Positions 8,474 through 17,506 of a stretch of DNA of 64,000 nt are shown here, one piece after another; position 1 is the stretch's first letter; each line of letters starts with the position of its first letter. Location of the stretch: positions 1,116,001 through 1,180,000 of the forward strand of contig NZ_SOBE01000001.1 of NCBI RefSeq assembly GCF_004364285.1, read 5' to 3'. Origin of the DNA: Frigoribacterium sp. PhB116. GTDB taxonomy: Bacteria; Actinomycetota; Actinomycetes; Actinomycetales; Microbacteriaceae. The translations under genes were made by a program, and so were the position numbers. The notes under the pieces are model-generated. The model did not search any database. It saw only the letters and a program-made list of their open reading frames with translations, and was not told the origin of the DNA.

Positions 8474-9052
8474 CTAGAGCGCGCGCACGAGGACGAAGTC
8501 GTCGTGCGTCTCCGTGCCCACCGTGAACTGCTTCGTGCCGGCCCGCTCGAACCCGTGCTTGGCGTAGAAGGCCTGGGCGCGGGCGTTCTGCTGGTTGACG
8601 CCCAGCCAGATCGAGGAGGCGCCGGTCGCCGTGGCCGTCGCCAGCGCCGCCTCCATGAGCACCCGCGCCGCGCCCTGCCCGTGGGCGTCGGGCGCCACGT
8701 AGAGCTTGCTCAGCTCGACGGCAGGTCGCGCCTCGACCACGGCGGCCACGTCGGCGTCGGCGGGGTCGCCCGTGACGAGCATCGCGTACCCGAGGAGCGG
8801 GGCCCCGAGCAGCGGGGTGCCCGGGGCGGCCGCGTCGTCCTGCAGGGCGAGCACGTGCCGAGTCGGGTCGGCGAGGTACTCGTCGAAGCGCTGCTCGCTC
8901 AGCACCGTGGTGACGAAGCGAGCCATGTCGGCCAGGGCGGTGCCGGGCGGGCAGGCCAGGGGGAACGTGAGGGCCGCCACGGAGGCGAGGGCAGGGGCGT
9001 CGGAGGCGGTGGCGGGGCGGGCGGTGACGGTCACGCCTCCATGGTGCCGCAC
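8474..9052 (-). CDS. GNAT family N-acetyltransferase
   Basis: A GCN5-related acetyltransferase of about 192 aa. The acetyl-CoA loop is seen in ELSKLYVAPDAHGQGAARVLMEAAL, including the R/Q-x-x-G-x-A pyrophosphate-binding pattern (QGAARV), followed by WLGVNQQNARAQAFYAKHGF, the typical C-terminal GNAT motif. The acceptor is unknown. Several GTG codons could start it. I favour 9052, because GAGGAG lies 6 nt before it; 9058 is two codons longer and too close to that site. It is convergent with the oxidoreductase gene and followed upstream by the ribosomal protein terminator. Confidence 0.82.
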   Translation of the reverse strand: MRHHGGVTVTARPATASDAPALASVAALTFPLACPPGTALADMARFVTTVLSEQRFDEYLADPTRHVLALQDDAAAPGTPLLGAPLLGYAMLVTGDPADADVAAVVEARPAVELSKLYVAPDAHGQGAARVLMEAALATATATGASSIWLGVNQQNARAQAFYAKHGFERAGTKQFTVGTETHDDFVLVRAL

Positions 9053-9097
9053 CCGCACCTCCTCGTGCTCGCCGCGCCCGTGTGCCGGGGACGACGA

Positions 9098-9127
9098 AGG
9101 CCGCCCCGCTCGAGAGCGGGACGGCCT
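9098..9127 (-). terminator. Terminator of the rplK-rplA unit
   Basis: AGGCCG-x-CCCGCTC pairs with GAGCGGG-x-CGGCCT around a 2-nt tip, 47 nt after the rplA stop. TTCGTCGT follows on the minus strand, a weak U-rich tail. Confidence 0.7.
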
Positions 9128-9174
9128 GTCGTGACGATCAGGTGATCGAGGTGCGCTGCCTGAGCAGCTGCGGC

Positions 9175-9864
9175 CTAGAAGACGTTGATGTCGAGGGGGA
9201 TGCCGGGACCGAAGGTCGTCGACAGCGTGCCCTTGGTGATGTAGCGGCCCTTGGAGGAGGACGGCTTCAGACGGACGACCTCGTCGAGGGCGGCATCGAG
9301 GTTGGTGTTCAGCTGCTCTTCCGAGAAGCCGGCCTTGCCGATGACGAAGTGCACGTTGGCGTGCTTGTCGACACGGAACTCGATCTTTCCGCCCTTGATG
9401 TCGTTGACGGCCTGCGCGACGTTGGGGGTCACGGTGCCCGTCTTGGGGTTGGGCATGAGGCCGCGGGGTCCGAGGACCTTTCCGAGGCGGCCGACCTTGC
9501 CCATGAGCTCGGGCGTCGAGACGGCCGAGTCGAACGACGTGTAGCCGCCCGCGACCTTCTCGATGAGCTCGTCGCCGCCGACCTCGTCGGCACCGGCGGC
9601 GATGGCGGCCTCGGCCGCAGCGCCCGTGGCGAAGACGATGACGCGGGCGGTCTTGCCCGTGCCGTGCGGGAGGATGACGGTGCCGCGCACCATCTGGTCC
9701 GCCTTGCGGGGGTCGACGCCGAGCTTCAGCGCGACCTCGACGGTGGAGTCGAACTTCTTGGAGCCGGTCTCACGAGCGACGGCGACGGCCTCGCTGGTGC
9801 TGTAGAACTTGCCGGCTTCGATCTTCTCGGCGGCGGCGCGGTACGCCTTGGACTTCTGAGCCAT
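9175..9864 (-). CDS. rplA: 50S ribosomal protein L1
   Basis: L1 (uL1), 229 aa, forms the mobile L1 stalk that helps release deacylated tRNA from the ribosomal E site, and in many bacteria represses its own operon. The family patterns are clear: [23 protein letters not shown], the [13 protein letters not shown] loop, and [12 protein letters not shown]. The ATG at 9864 is preceded by GAAGAGG; the longer open frame upstream is not ribosomal protein. It follows rplK by 99 nt, the usual order, and is closed by a hairpin at 9098-9127. Confidence 0.98.
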   Translation of the reverse strand: MAQKSKAYRAAAEKIEAGKFYSTSEAVAVARETGSKKFDSTVEVALKLGVDPRKADQMVRGTVILPHGTGKTARVIVFATGAAAEAAIAAGADEVGGDELIEKVAGGYTSFDSAVSTPELMGKVGRLGKVLGPRGLMPNPKTGTVTPNVAQAVNDIKGGKIEFRVDKHANVHFVIGKAGFSEEQLNTNLDAALDEVVRLKPSSSKGRYITKGTLSTTFGPGIPLDINVF

Positions 9865-9963
9865 GTTGGACCTCTTCGTACTGGGGACGTGGTAGCGAGC
9901 CTGGCCGGCTCTCCCACTGGTGTCTGGTGCGTGCAGGCGGGTCGCCTGCACGAGGGGGTGTGG

Positions 9964-10395
9964 CTAGGCGTCGACCGTGATGCCCATGGAACGGGCGGTG
10001 CCGGCGATGATCTTCGCCGCGGCGTCGATGTCGTTGGCGTTGAGGTCGGCCTGCTTGGTGGTGGCGATCTCACGGACCTGGTCCATCGTGAGCTTGCCGA
10101 CCTTGTCGGTGTGCGGGGTCGACGAGCCCTTGGCGACGCCGGCGGCCTTCTTGATGAGCTCCGCGGCGGGCGGGGTCTTGAGCACGAACGTGAACGAGCG
10201 GTCCTCGTAGACGGTGATCTCGACGGGGACGACGTTGCCGCGCTGCGACTCGGTCGCGGCGTTGTACGCCTTGCAGAACTCCATGATGTTCACGCCGTGC
10301 TGACCCAGGGCCGGGCCGATGGGCGGGGCCGGGTTCGCGGCGCCGGCGTTGATCTGAAGCTTGATCAGACCCGTGACCTTCTTTTTCGGTGCCAT
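9964..10395 (-). CDS. rplK: 50S ribosomal protein L11
   Basis: L11 (uL11), 143 aa, is part of the GTPase-associated centre and is needed for RelA-dependent stringent response and for thiostrepton binding. The proline-rich hinge region ([14 protein letters not shown]) and the C-terminal rRNA-binding domain ([26 protein letters not shown]) are intact. The ATG at 10395 follows GAAGGA. The gene sits between nusG and rplA as in most bacteria. Confidence 0.98.
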   Translation of the reverse strand: MAPKKKVTGLIKLQINAGAANPAPPIGPALGQHGVNIMEFCKAYNAATESQRGNVVPVEITVYEDRSFTFVLKTPPAAELIKKAAGVAKGSSTPHTDKVGKLTMDQVREIATTKQADLNANDIDAAAKIIAGTARSMGITVDA

Positions 10396-10509
10396 GTTCT
10401 TTTCCTTCTCGTGGGCTTCGAGCTGGCCGCGGTCGCGGTCCGCTCTCCCGGTGGTCCGCGGTGCGGACTCCGGTGATCTAGGGGAGCTGTGGGGCTGTCG
10501 TCCTGAGGA

Positions 10510-11628
10510 CTAGAGCTTGGTGACCTGGTCGAAGCTGAGCTCGACGGGAGTCTCGCGCTCGAACAGGGAGACCAGCACCGTGAGCTTGCCGCTCTCGGGC
10601 TTGATCTCGTTGATCGTACCGGGAAGACCGGCGAACGAGCCCTCCTTGATGGTGATCGTCTCGCCGATCTCGAAGTCGACCTCGGCGGGGATGACCCGCT
10701 GGGCCTGCTTGCCGCCCTTGGCCGAGCCCTTGGCGGCGGGTGCCGCCTCCTGCACCTGGACGAGGCTCTTCAGCATCTGGAAGGCCTCCTCGAAGCGGAG
10801 GGGAGTCGGGTTGTGGGCGTTGCCCACGAAGCCGGTGACGCCGGGGGTGTGGCGGACGACCGACCAGGAGTCTTCGTTGAGGTCCATGCGGACGAGCACG
10901 TAGCCGGGGATCCGCACGCGGGTGACCAGCTTGCGCTGCCCGTTCTTGATCTCGACGACGTCCTCCATGGGGACCTCGACCTGGTAGATGTAGTCCTCCA
11001 TGGTCAGGGAGACCATGCGGTTCTCGATGTTCTGCTTGACGCGTCGCTCGAAGCCCGCGTAGCTGTGGATGACGTACCACTTGCCGGGCTTGCCGCGGAG
11101 GTCGTAGCGGAAGGCCTCGTAGGGGTCGACCTCGGCCTCGGCCTCGTCCTCGGCGTCGGTCGCGACCGCGTCGGCCTGCTCGCTGACGACGTCGAGGTCG
11201 ACGTCGTTCTGGGCGACCTGCGCGTCGGCGTCCTGCACGGACTGCTCGGCCTCGGCGATGACGGCGTTCGCGCCGACGGCGTCGCCCTCGTTCGCGAGCT
11301 CTTCGGCCTCGGTGTCGGCCTCGTCGTCGGTCGCCTCGACGGCGGCCTCTGCCTCGGCGGCGTCGTCGATGTCGAGCGCGTCGTCGACGACGGCGTCGGC
11401 CTCGGGGTCGCTGGCCTCGGCGAGCGTGTCGAGCAGGCCGTCGAGGTCGTCCGTGTCGGTGGTGCCCTCGTCGCCCTCGTCGACGACGGTGATCGCGGAC
11501 TCCTCGGCCGAGCCCTGGTCGCCGTCAGAGTCGACGTCGGCGACGTCGCCCTCCTGCGTCTCGGCGACCTCGGAGGACTGCTCGGCGGCGGGGGCGAGAT
11601 CGATGTCGTCGCGCTCGTTGTCAGGCAC
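10510..11628 (-). CDS. nusG: Transcription termination/antitermination protein NusG with long acidic N-terminal extension
   Basis: NusG binds RNA polymerase and links it to Rho or to the leading ribosome. The usual protein is about 180 aa; this one has 372. Residues 1-168 are a low-complexity, strongly acidic extension rich in Asp, Glu, Ala and Val. The NGN domain starts near residue 170 (GKWYVIHSYAGFERRVKQNIENR) and the KOW domain lies at about 315-372 (KEGSFAGLPGTINEIKPESGKLTVLVSLFER). The GTG at 11628 has GGAAG 10 nt upstream. Acidic NusG extensions are known in actinobacteria, though this one is long. It lies between secE and rplK. Confidence 0.97.
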   Translation of the reverse strand: MPDNERDDIDLAPAAEQSSEVAETQEGDVADVDSDGDQGSAEESAITVVDEGDEGTTDTDDLDGLLDTLAEASDPEADAVVDDALDIDDAAEAEAAVEATDDEADTEAEELANEGDAVGANAVIAEAEQSVQDADAQVAQNDVDLDVVSEQADAVATDAEDEAEAEVDPYEAFRYDLRGKPGKWYVIHSYAGFERRVKQNIENRMVSLTMEDYIYQVEVPMEDVVEIKNGQRKLVTRVRIPGYVLVRMDLNEDSWSVVRHTPGVTGFVGNAHNPTPLRFEEAFQMLKSLVQVQEAAPAAKGSAKGGKQAQRVIPAEVDFEIGETITIKEGSFAGLPGTINEIKPESGKLTVLVSLFERETPVELSFDQVTKL

Positions 11629-11758
11629 TGGATTTCAACTTCCGTTTGAAGAGTGGGGCCGTGTGGAGAGGGAGCCGGCGGACCGGGTCGCCCTCGCCGA
11701 TCCCACGGGGTCGAGGGGCACGGCGCGGACCAGGTGGCCCGTCAGCCGGCGGGCAGCG

Positions 11759-12040
11759 TCAGCTGCCGGTGGGGCCGTTGCCGAAGACGTAGCCGACGAC
11801 GAGGCCGAAGAGGGAGTCGAGGCCGGTGACCAGCGCCATCATGATGACGACGAAGACCAGCACGACGCCGGTGTAGCTCAGCAGCTCTTTGCGGGTCGGG
11901 GTGACGACCTTCTTGAGCTCGGCGATCACCTGGCGGATGAACAAGGCGATGCGGGCGAAGGGGCTGCGACGCGCTGCGCTGTCCGACTTCGCCTTGTCGA
12001 CGACGTCCTCACTGGGGACGTCGAGGTCTTTTCTCGCCAC
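11759..12040 (-). CDS. secE: Preprotein translocase subunit SecE
   Basis: SecE, 93 aa, is the small clamp subunit of the SecYEG channel. It shows the conserved amphipathic FIRQVIAELKKVVTPTRKEL segment followed by one transmembrane helix (about residues 58-85), as in single-helix SecE proteins. I start it at the GTG at 12040, with GGAAGG 10 nt upstream; an open frame continues 19 codons further but does not look like SecE. It lies between tRNA-Trp and nusG, the classic actinobacterial order. Confidence 0.95.
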   Translation of the reverse strand: MARKDLDVPSEDVVDKAKSDSAARRSPFARIALFIRQVIAELKKVVTPTRKELLSYTGVVLVFVVIMMALVTGLDSLFGLVVGYVFGNGPTGS

Positions 12041-12140
12041 TGTCGTACTACCTTCCGAGGGTCGACCCGAGGGCCTGGTCCGTGATCCGGGCCGCACCGC
12101 TGGTCTCTGGTGGACCAGTCGGGGCGACCCGGCCGGGCTG

Positions 12141-12213
12141 CAGGGCGGACAGGACTCGAACCTGCAACCTGCGGTTTTGGAGACCGCTGCTCTACCAATT
12201 GAGCCACCGCCCT
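12141..12213 (-). tRNA. tRNA-Trp (anticodon CCA)
   Basis: A 73-nt cloverleaf on the minus strand: acceptor AGGGCGG with CCGCCCT and discriminator G, D-arm GCTC/GAGC, anticodon loop CTCCAAA, T-arm with TTCGAGT. The CCA end is not encoded. It lies 100 bp upstream of secE and is probably cotranscribed with it. Confidence 0.97.
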
Positions 12214-12373
12214 ATGGGGCCGGAGCCCCCGGGCCGGACTGCGACTCGTGCTCGCCCTGAGGCGCGCGCCGACTCCGCGGTGTCCGACCGCCTCGTCAAG
12301 TGTAGGCGAGGGCCTGCGGTGTTGCAAAGCCGGGGCGCGCCGGAGCGCCCTGTCGGGGCCGCGGACCGCCGGA

Positions 12374-12379
12374 TAGGGT
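12374..12379 (+). promoter_or_regulatory. -10 box of the aminotransferase gene
   Basis: TAGGGT, 7 nt, then GTG at 12387. This decides the start over the in-frame GTG at 12378, which overlaps the box. Confidence 0.55.
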
Positions 12380-12386
12380 GGCCGTC

Positions 12387-13589
12387 GTGACCCAGCCGAC
12401 ACGCCGCCTCTCGTCCCGCATCGCCTCCATCGCCGAGTCGGCCACCCTCAAGGTGGACGCCAAGGCCAAGTCGCTCCTGGCCGAGGGCCGGCCGATCATC
12501 AGCTACGGCCCGGGCGAGCCCGACTTCCCCACGCCCGACCACATCGTCGAGGCGGCTGTCGCGGCGGCCCGCGACCCGCGCAACCACCGCTACTCGGCCG
12601 GCGCGGGCCTGCCCGAGCTGCGCGAGGCGATCGCCGAGAAGACCCTGCGCGACAGCGGCACCACGGTGCGGTCGACGCAGGTGGTCGTGACCAACGGCGG
12701 CAAGCAGGCGGTCTACCAGGCGTTCCAGGCGCTGATCGACGAGGGCGACGAGGTCCTGCTGCCGGCGCCGTACTGGACCACCTACCCCGAGGCGATCTCG
12801 CTCGCCGGCGGCGTCTCGGTCGAGGTCTTCGCCGGCGCCGACCAGGGCTACAAGGTCACCGTCGAGCAGCTCGAGGCCGCTCGCACCCCCCGCACGAAGG
12901 TGCTGCTGTTCTGCTCGCCCTCCAACCCGACGGGCGCCGTCTACTCCCCCGCCGAGGTCGAGGCCATCGGCCGCTGGGCGCTCGAGACCGGCACCTGGGT
13001 GATCAGCGACGAGATCTACCAGAGCCTCGTCTACGACGGCGTGCGCGCCGTCTCGATCACCGAGGCCGTGCCCGAGCTCGCCGAGCAGACGATCCTCGTC
13101 AACGGCGTCGCCAAGACCTACGCGATGACCGGCTGGCGCGTGGGCTGGATGGTGGGCCCGGCCGACGTGATCGCCGGCGCCTCCAACCTGCAGTCGCACC
13201 TCACGTCGAACGTGTCGAACGTCTCGCAACGCGCCGCTCTCGCGGCCCTCACCGGCCCGCAGGACGAGGTCGAGTCGATGCGACGGGCCTTCGACGTCCG
13301 TCGTCGCCGCATCGTCGACGAGCTGAACGCCATCGACGGCGTCGTCGCCCCGACCCCCGAGGGCGCGTTCTACGTCTACCCCGACGTCAGCGGCCTGCTG
13401 GGCCGCGAGTGGGGCGGCGTCACGCCCACCACCTCCCTCGAGCTCGCCGACGTGGTCCTCGACCAGGCCGACGTCGCGACGGTGCCCGGCGAGGCCTTCG
13501 GGCCGAGCGGCTACCTGCGCCTGTCGTACGCCCTCGGCGACGACCAGCTGCTCGAGGGCGTGCAGCGCCTCCAGCGCCTCTTCTCGTAG
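12387..13589 (+). CDS. Pyridoxal-phosphate-dependent aminotransferase (aspartate aminotransferase type)
   Basis: A 400-aa class I aminotransferase that moves amino groups between amino acids and 2-oxo acids, using PLP. It opens with [14 protein letters not shown], the substrate-binding segment of the family. The SNPTGAVYS loop and [13 protein letters not shown] with the PLP-binding Asp and Tyr follow. The Schiff-base lysine is in [16 protein letters not shown] near residue 243, with the downstream Arg in place. The strongest match in memory is to aspartate aminotransferases of the AspC/AspAT-I-gamma type. It is divergent from tRNA-Trp and secE and is followed by a hairpin. Confidence 0.93.
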   Translation: MTQPTRRLSSRIASIAESATLKVDAKAKSLLAEGRPIISYGPGEPDFPTPDHIVEAAVAAARDPRNHRYSAGAGLPELREAIAEKTLRDSGTTVRSTQVVVTNGGKQAVYQAFQALIDEGDEVLLPAPYWTTYPEAISLAGGVSVEVFAGADQGYKVTVEQLEAARTPRTKVLLFCSPSNPTGAVYSPAEVEAIGRWALETGTWVISDEIYQSLVYDGVRAVSITEAVPELAEQTILVNGVAKTYAMTGWRVGWMVGPADVIAGASNLQSHLTSNVSNVSQRAALAALTGPQDEVESMRRAFDVRRRRIVDELNAIDGVVAPTPEGAFYVYPDVSGLLGREWGGVTPTTSLELADVVLDQADVATVPGEAFGPSGYLRLSYALGDDQLLEGVQRLQRLFS

Positions 13590-13655
13590 GAGGCGCGGGC
13601 CGGGTCGGCCGGACCGGCTCGCCGTCGCGGCCTCCAGCGCCTTCCGGCGAGGCGG

Positions 13656-13684
13656 TCCCCCGGCTGCATCCACCGGTCGGGGGA
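13656..13684 (+). terminator. Candidate terminator after the aminotransferase gene
   Basis: TCCCCCG pairs with CGGGGGA across a 15-nt loop, 67 nt past the stop codon and before the ABC transporter gene. No T-run follows. Confidence 0.4.
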
Positions 13685-13740
13685 TGCGGGTAGCCCGGTC
13701 CGGGGTGCCGCGCCCGCGCCTCCTCCCCGAGGCTCGGAGC

Positions 13741-14592
13741 ATGACCCCACAGCCCGTCGTGCGAGTGCGCGACCTCACCAAGACCTACGGGCACGCCACC
13801 GCCCTGCACGGCGTCTCGTTCGACCTCCGGGCCGGCGAGACGCTCGGCCTGCTCGGCCCGAACGGCGCCGGCAAGTCGACGACGATCGAGATCCTCGAGG
13901 GGCACCGCGACCGCACCGGCGGCGAGGCCCTCGTGCTCGGCACCGACCCGCGACACGGCGGGCTCGACTGGAAGGCGCGCATCGGCATCGTGCTGCAGAC
14001 CTCGGCCGAGCAGGGCACCTCGACCGTGCGCGAGCAAGTCGCCCACATGGCCGCTCTCTACCCGCGGTCGCGCGACGTGGACGAGGTCGTCGCCGCCGTC
14101 GGGCTCGAGGCGCAGGCGGGCAGCCGCGTCCGGGCGCTCTCGGGCGGCCAACGGCGCCGCGTCGACGTCGCTCTCGGCATCGTCGGCGACCCCGAGCTGC
14201 TGTTCCTCGACGAGCCGACGACGGGCTTCGACCCGGAGGCGCGGCGGCAGTTCTGGGGGCTGATCCGGTCGCTGTCCGACGACGGCACGAGCATCCTGCT
14301 CACCACCCACTACCTCGACGAGGCCGCCCAGCTGAGCGACCGGGTCGCGGTCATCACGGAGGGGCGGGTCGTCGCCGAGGGACGCCCCGACGAGATCGGC
14401 AGCGTCGCGGCCCGGACCCCGCTGGTGCGGTGGTCGGACGCCGCGGGCAGTCACGAAGAGCGGACCGCCGACCCTGGCGGCCTTGTCGCGCGCCTGCACG
14501 GCGCGGGCGCGGAGCTGCGTGACCTCGAGGTCGTGCGCCCGTCGCTCGAGGACGTCTACCTCGAGCTCGTCGCCGAGGCGGCGGCGTCGTGA
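13741..14592 (+). CDS. ABC transporter ATP-binding protein (drug/antibiotic export type)
   Basis: A 283-aa ATPase for an ABC-2 type exporter. Walker A is GPNGAGKST near residue 40, the signature is LSGGQRRRV, and Walker B is LLFLDEPTTGFDP, followed by the switch histidine in LLTTHYLDEA. The C-terminal part (ARTPLVRWSDAAG onwards) matches the extension of daunorubicin-type exporter ATPases. The ATG at 13741 starts the conserved core; the frame is open for 19 codons before it. It overlaps the permease gene by 4 nt, and a two-component system follows, a frequent layout for exporters induced by cell-envelope stress. Confidence 0.93.
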   Translation: MTPQPVVRVRDLTKTYGHATALHGVSFDLRAGETLGLLGPNGAGKSTTIEILEGHRDRTGGEALVLGTDPRHGGLDWKARIGIVLQTSAEQGTSTVREQVAHMAALYPRSRDVDEVVAAVGLEAQAGSRVRALSGGQRRRVDVALGIVGDPELLFLDEPTTGFDPEARRQFWGLIRSLSDDGTSILLTTHYLDEAAQLSDRVAVITEGRVVAEGRPDEIGSVAARTPLVRWSDAAGSHEERTADPGGLVARLHGAGAELRDLEVVRPSLEDVYLELVAEAAAS

Positions 14593-15485
14593 CCGGGGCT
14601 CCGCGGACCGCGACCGCGACGCGCTCGTCCCGTGGTCCCTCGGACCGGACCGGCGCCTCCTCGACGGCCGGCCTCCGCCGCGTGCTCGCCCTCGCCGGCG
14701 TCCAGGTGCGCCACGAGGTGCGGACCTACTTCCGCGCCGGCGACACGGTGTTCTTCACGTTCCTCTTCCCCGTCGTGATGCTGGCGATCTTCTCGACGGC
14801 CTTCAGCGCGTCCGGCTCGTTCGGGGTGAGGCCCGACGGCTCGGTCGTCGACGCCGCCGCGTACTACCTGCCGGGGATGATGGCCGCGGGCATCCTGCTC
14901 TCGGGTGTCCAGGCCCTCGGGATCGACATCGCCGTCGAGCGCTCGGACGGCACCCTCAAGCGGCTCGCGGGCACGCCGCTGCCCGTCGCCTCCTGGTTCC
15001 TCGGGAAGCTGGGGCAGGTGGTCGTGACGAACCTGCTGCAGGTGGCGCTCCTCCTCGTCGTCGCCCGGGTGCTGTTCCGGGTGCCGCTGCCGACCGAGGC
15101 GTCGTCGTGGGCGACGTTCGCGTGGGTGTGGCTGCTCGGCCTCGCCGGCTCGGCGCTGATCGGGATCGGCCTGTCCCGGGTCCCTCGCACCGGGCGCAGC
15201 GCCTCCGCCGTCATCGTGCCGATCACGCTCGTGCTGCAGTTCGTGTCCGGTGTCTACCTGCCGTTCGCGCAGCTGCCGACGTGGCTGCAGCAGGTCGCCT
15301 CGGCGTTCCCGCTGAAGTGGCTCGCCCAGGGCATGCGGAGCGTGTTCCTGCCCGAGTCGTCGGCGGCGGCCGAGGTCGGCGGCACCTGGGACCTGCCGGG
15401 CGTGGCCCTCTGGCTGGGCGTCTGGCTCGTGGCCGGCGCGATCGCGGCCCGACTGACGTTCCGCTGGGGCCGGAAGGACGCCTGA
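14589..15485 (+). CDS. ABC-2 type transporter permease
   Basis: A 298-aa membrane subunit with about six helices, partner of the preceding ATPase. It has the ABC-2 features: TYFRAGDTVFFTFLFPVVMLAIFS at the first helix, YYLPGMMAAGILLSGVQALGIDIAVERSDGTLKRLAGTP in the middle, and a late FVSGVYLPFAQLPTWLQQVASAFPLKW segment. The GTG start overlaps the ATPase stop (GTGA). Substrate unknown; lipid, peptide or antibiotic export is typical. Confidence 0.92.
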   Translation: MTGAPRTATATRSSRGPSDRTGASSTAGLRRVLALAGVQVRHEVRTYFRAGDTVFFTFLFPVVMLAIFSTAFSASGSFGVRPDGSVVDAAAYYLPGMMAAGILLSGVQALGIDIAVERSDGTLKRLAGTPLPVASWFLGKLGQVVVTNLLQVALLLVVARVLFRVPLPTEASSWATFAWVWLLGLAGSALIGIGLSRVPRTGRSASAVIVPITLVLQFVSGVYLPFAQLPTWLQQVASAFPLKWLAQGMRSVFLPESSAAAEVGGTWDLPGVALWLGVWLVAGAIAARLTFRWGRKDA

Positions 15486-15504
15486 CCGCGGCTGCGCGGG
15501 ACGG

Positions 15505-15510
15505 TACGGT
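15505..15510 (+). promoter_or_regulatory. -10 box of the histidine kinase gene
   Basis: TACGGT, 7 nt, ATG at 15518. The sensor genes thus seem to have their own leaderless promoter besides read-through from the transporter genes. Confidence 0.5.
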
Positions 15511-15517
15511 GACGGAC

Positions 15518-16798
15518 ATGACCGCCACGGCAGCCGAGGGCGCCCGCACCGCCGACCGCGGCGCGGGGCCTGGCGTGAGCCGCGGCACGAGCCGCGTCGC
15601 GATGCGCTGGTGGGACGTCGGGGCCGGGGCGACCGCCGTGGTGCTCGTCGTGCTCGCCCTCGCGGGCGAGTCCGACGGCGGCAGCGCCGTCGGCAGCCGC
15701 CCGCTCGCCCTGGCCGCGTCCGGGCTGTTCGTCCTGACCTGGCTGCTGCTCGCTCGGCCGGTGGTGCGGAGGGACGACGACCACGTGGGCAGGGCAGAGG
15801 TCGTGGTGGTCGCGGCGGTGGTGGTCGTCGGCGGGCTCGCCGTCTCGGGCGCCCCGCAGCTCGCGGTGGTGCAGGCGTTCCTGATGCCCCTGCTCTGGAC
15901 CGTGCTCCCGACGCCCCGCTCGGCGATCGTCGCCAACGTCGCCCTGTGCCTCGCGATCTCGGCCGGCTTCGTCGTCAGCCTCGGCTGGTCGGCGGACACG
16001 CTCGCGACCGCCGCCACGAGCGAGGGGCTCTCGTTGCTCTTCAGCATCGCGCTCGGCTTCTGGATCTCGTCGATCGCCCACACCGGCGTCGAGAGGGGCC
16101 GGCTGCTCGACGAGCTGCGCGCCGCCCAGGACGAGCTGGCGACCCGGCACCGCGAGGCCGGCACCGTGGCCGAGCGCGAGCGCCTCGCCCGCGAGATCCA
16201 CGACACGGTCGCTCAGAGCCTCACCGGGCTCGTGATGCTCAGCCAGCAGGCGCGGTCGTCGGTCGCCGCCGGGGACGCCGCCGCCGGCCTCGCCCAGCTC
16301 GAGCTCATCGAGTCGTCGGCCAGGGACGCGCTGACCGACGCCCGCACGCTCGTCGCGGCCACCGCCTCCTCGGGGCTCGACAGCGGCGACCTCGCCGACG
16401 CCCTGCGACGCCTCGCCGGGCGGTTCTCGCGCGAGAGCGGCGTGGCCGTGAGCGTCGACGTCGAGCCGGGGCTCGTCCTGCCGCGCGACCACCAGGTCGT
16501 GGTGATCCGGGCGGCGCAGGAGGCGCTGGCCAACGTCCGCAAGCACAGCGGGTCGCGCTCGGCGCACGTCGCGCTCGCCCGCGGGGCCGGCATCGCCGGG
16601 GACGTCGTCCTCTCGGTGCGAGACGAGGGCCGCGGGTTCGATCCTGCTGCGTCCCGCGACGGCTTCGGGCTCGACGGCCTCGACGAGCGGCTGCGGCTGG
16701 CCGGCGGCCGGCTCGAGATCGTGAGCGGCACCGGCGACGCGGGCGCGCCCGGCGGCACGACCGTGACGGCGCACCTGCCCGGCGGCGAGCAGTCGTGA
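15518..16798 (+). CDS. Sensor histidine kinase, NarL/DesK type (HisKA_3)
   Basis: A 426-aa membrane sensor kinase. About five to six transmembrane helices occupy residues 35-185, with no large extracellular domain, so it probably senses within or at the membrane. The dimerisation box ERERLAREIHDTVAQSL contains the phosphorylated H228. The ATPase domain shows the N box (AAQEALANVRKHSGS), DEGRGFDP and FGLDGLDERLRLAGG. It is translationally coupled to the response regulator. Next to an ABC exporter, the likely job is to detect an envelope-active compound and switch the exporter on. Confidence 0.94.
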   Translation: MTATAAEGARTADRGAGPGVSRGTSRVAMRWWDVGAGATAVVLVVLALAGESDGGSAVGSRPLALAASGLFVLTWLLLARPVVRRDDDHVGRAEVVVVAAVVVVGGLAVSGAPQLAVVQAFLMPLLWTVLPTPRSAIVANVALCLAISAGFVVSLGWSADTLATAATSEGLSLLFSIALGFWISSIAHTGVERGRLLDELRAAQDELATRHREAGTVAERERLAREIHDTVAQSLTGLVMLSQQARSSVAAGDAAAGLAQLELIESSARDALTDARTLVAATASSGLDSGDLADALRRLAGRFSRESGVAVSVDVEPGLVLPRDHQVVVIRAAQEALANVRKHSGSRSAHVALARGAGIAGDVVLSVRDEGRGFDPAASRDGFGLDGLDERLRLAGGRLEIVSGTGDAGAPGGTTVTAHLPGGEQS

Positions 16799-17499
16799 GC
16801 GTGCGCACCCTGGTCGTCGACGACCACCCGATCATGCGGCAGGGGCTGACCGCGATGCTCACGGCGACGCCCGACTTCGAGGTGGTCGGCCAGGCCTCCG
16901 ACGGCGTCGAGGCGGTGGAGCTCGCGACCGAGCTGCGACCGGACCTCGTGCTCATGGACCTGCGCATGCCGAGGCTCGACGGCGTCGCCGCGACGGAGGC
17001 GGTGCTGCGGGACGTGCCGACCGCCCGCGTCGTCGTGCTGACCACCTACGAGTCGGACGACGCCATCCTCGGCGCCGTCGAGGCGGGGGCCAGCGGGTAC
17101 CTCCTCAAGGCGGCGCCCGAGGAGGAGCTGCTCGCGGGGCTCCGCTCGGTCGTCGCCGGGCAGGTCGCGCTCGCGCCGTCGATGGCCGCGCTGCTCGTGG
17201 GGCGTGCTCGCCGGACGGCGTCGCAGGCGGACGCCTCGGGATCAGAGGGCGCAGGCGGAGCTGCCGCGGACGGCTCCTCGGGCTCGACGCCGACGCCCCT
17301 GAGCCCCCGCGAGACCCAGGTGCTCGTGCTGGTCGCCGAGGGCTGCTCGAACCGCGAGATCGGACTGCGCCTCTTCGTCGGCGAGGCCACCGTCAAGACC
17401 CACCTGCAGCACGTCTTCGAGAAGCTCGGAGTGGGCGACCGCACGCGCGCGGTCACCCTCGCGATGGAGCGGGGCTGGCTGCCCTCGACACGCGCCTGA
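16795..17499 (+). CDS. Response regulator, NarL/FixJ family (LuxR-type DNA-binding domain)
   Basis: A 234-aa regulator, partner of the preceding kinase. The receiver domain has the acidic pair D9-D10, the phosphoacceptor D55 (LVLMDLRMP) and a later K in YLLKAAPEEE. A linker of about 30 residues rich in Ala, Gly and Ser precedes a LuxR-type helix-turn-helix (LSPRETQVLVLVAEGCSNREIGLRLFVGEATVKTHLQHVFEKLGVGDRTRAV). The GTG start overlaps the kinase stop by 4 nt. Target promoters are probably those of the adjacent transporter. Confidence 0.94.
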   Translation: MSVRTLVVDDHPIMRQGLTAMLTATPDFEVVGQASDGVEAVELATELRPDLVLMDLRMPRLDGVAATEAVLRDVPTARVVVLTTYESDDAILGAVEAGASGYLLKAAPEEELLAGLRSVVAGQVALAPSMAALLVGRARRTASQADASGSEGAGGAAADGSSGSTPTPLSPRETQVLVLVAEGCSNREIGLRLFVGEATVKTHLQHVFEKLGVGDRTRAVTLAMERGWLPSTRA

Positions 17500-17506
17500 C
17501 GTCAGG

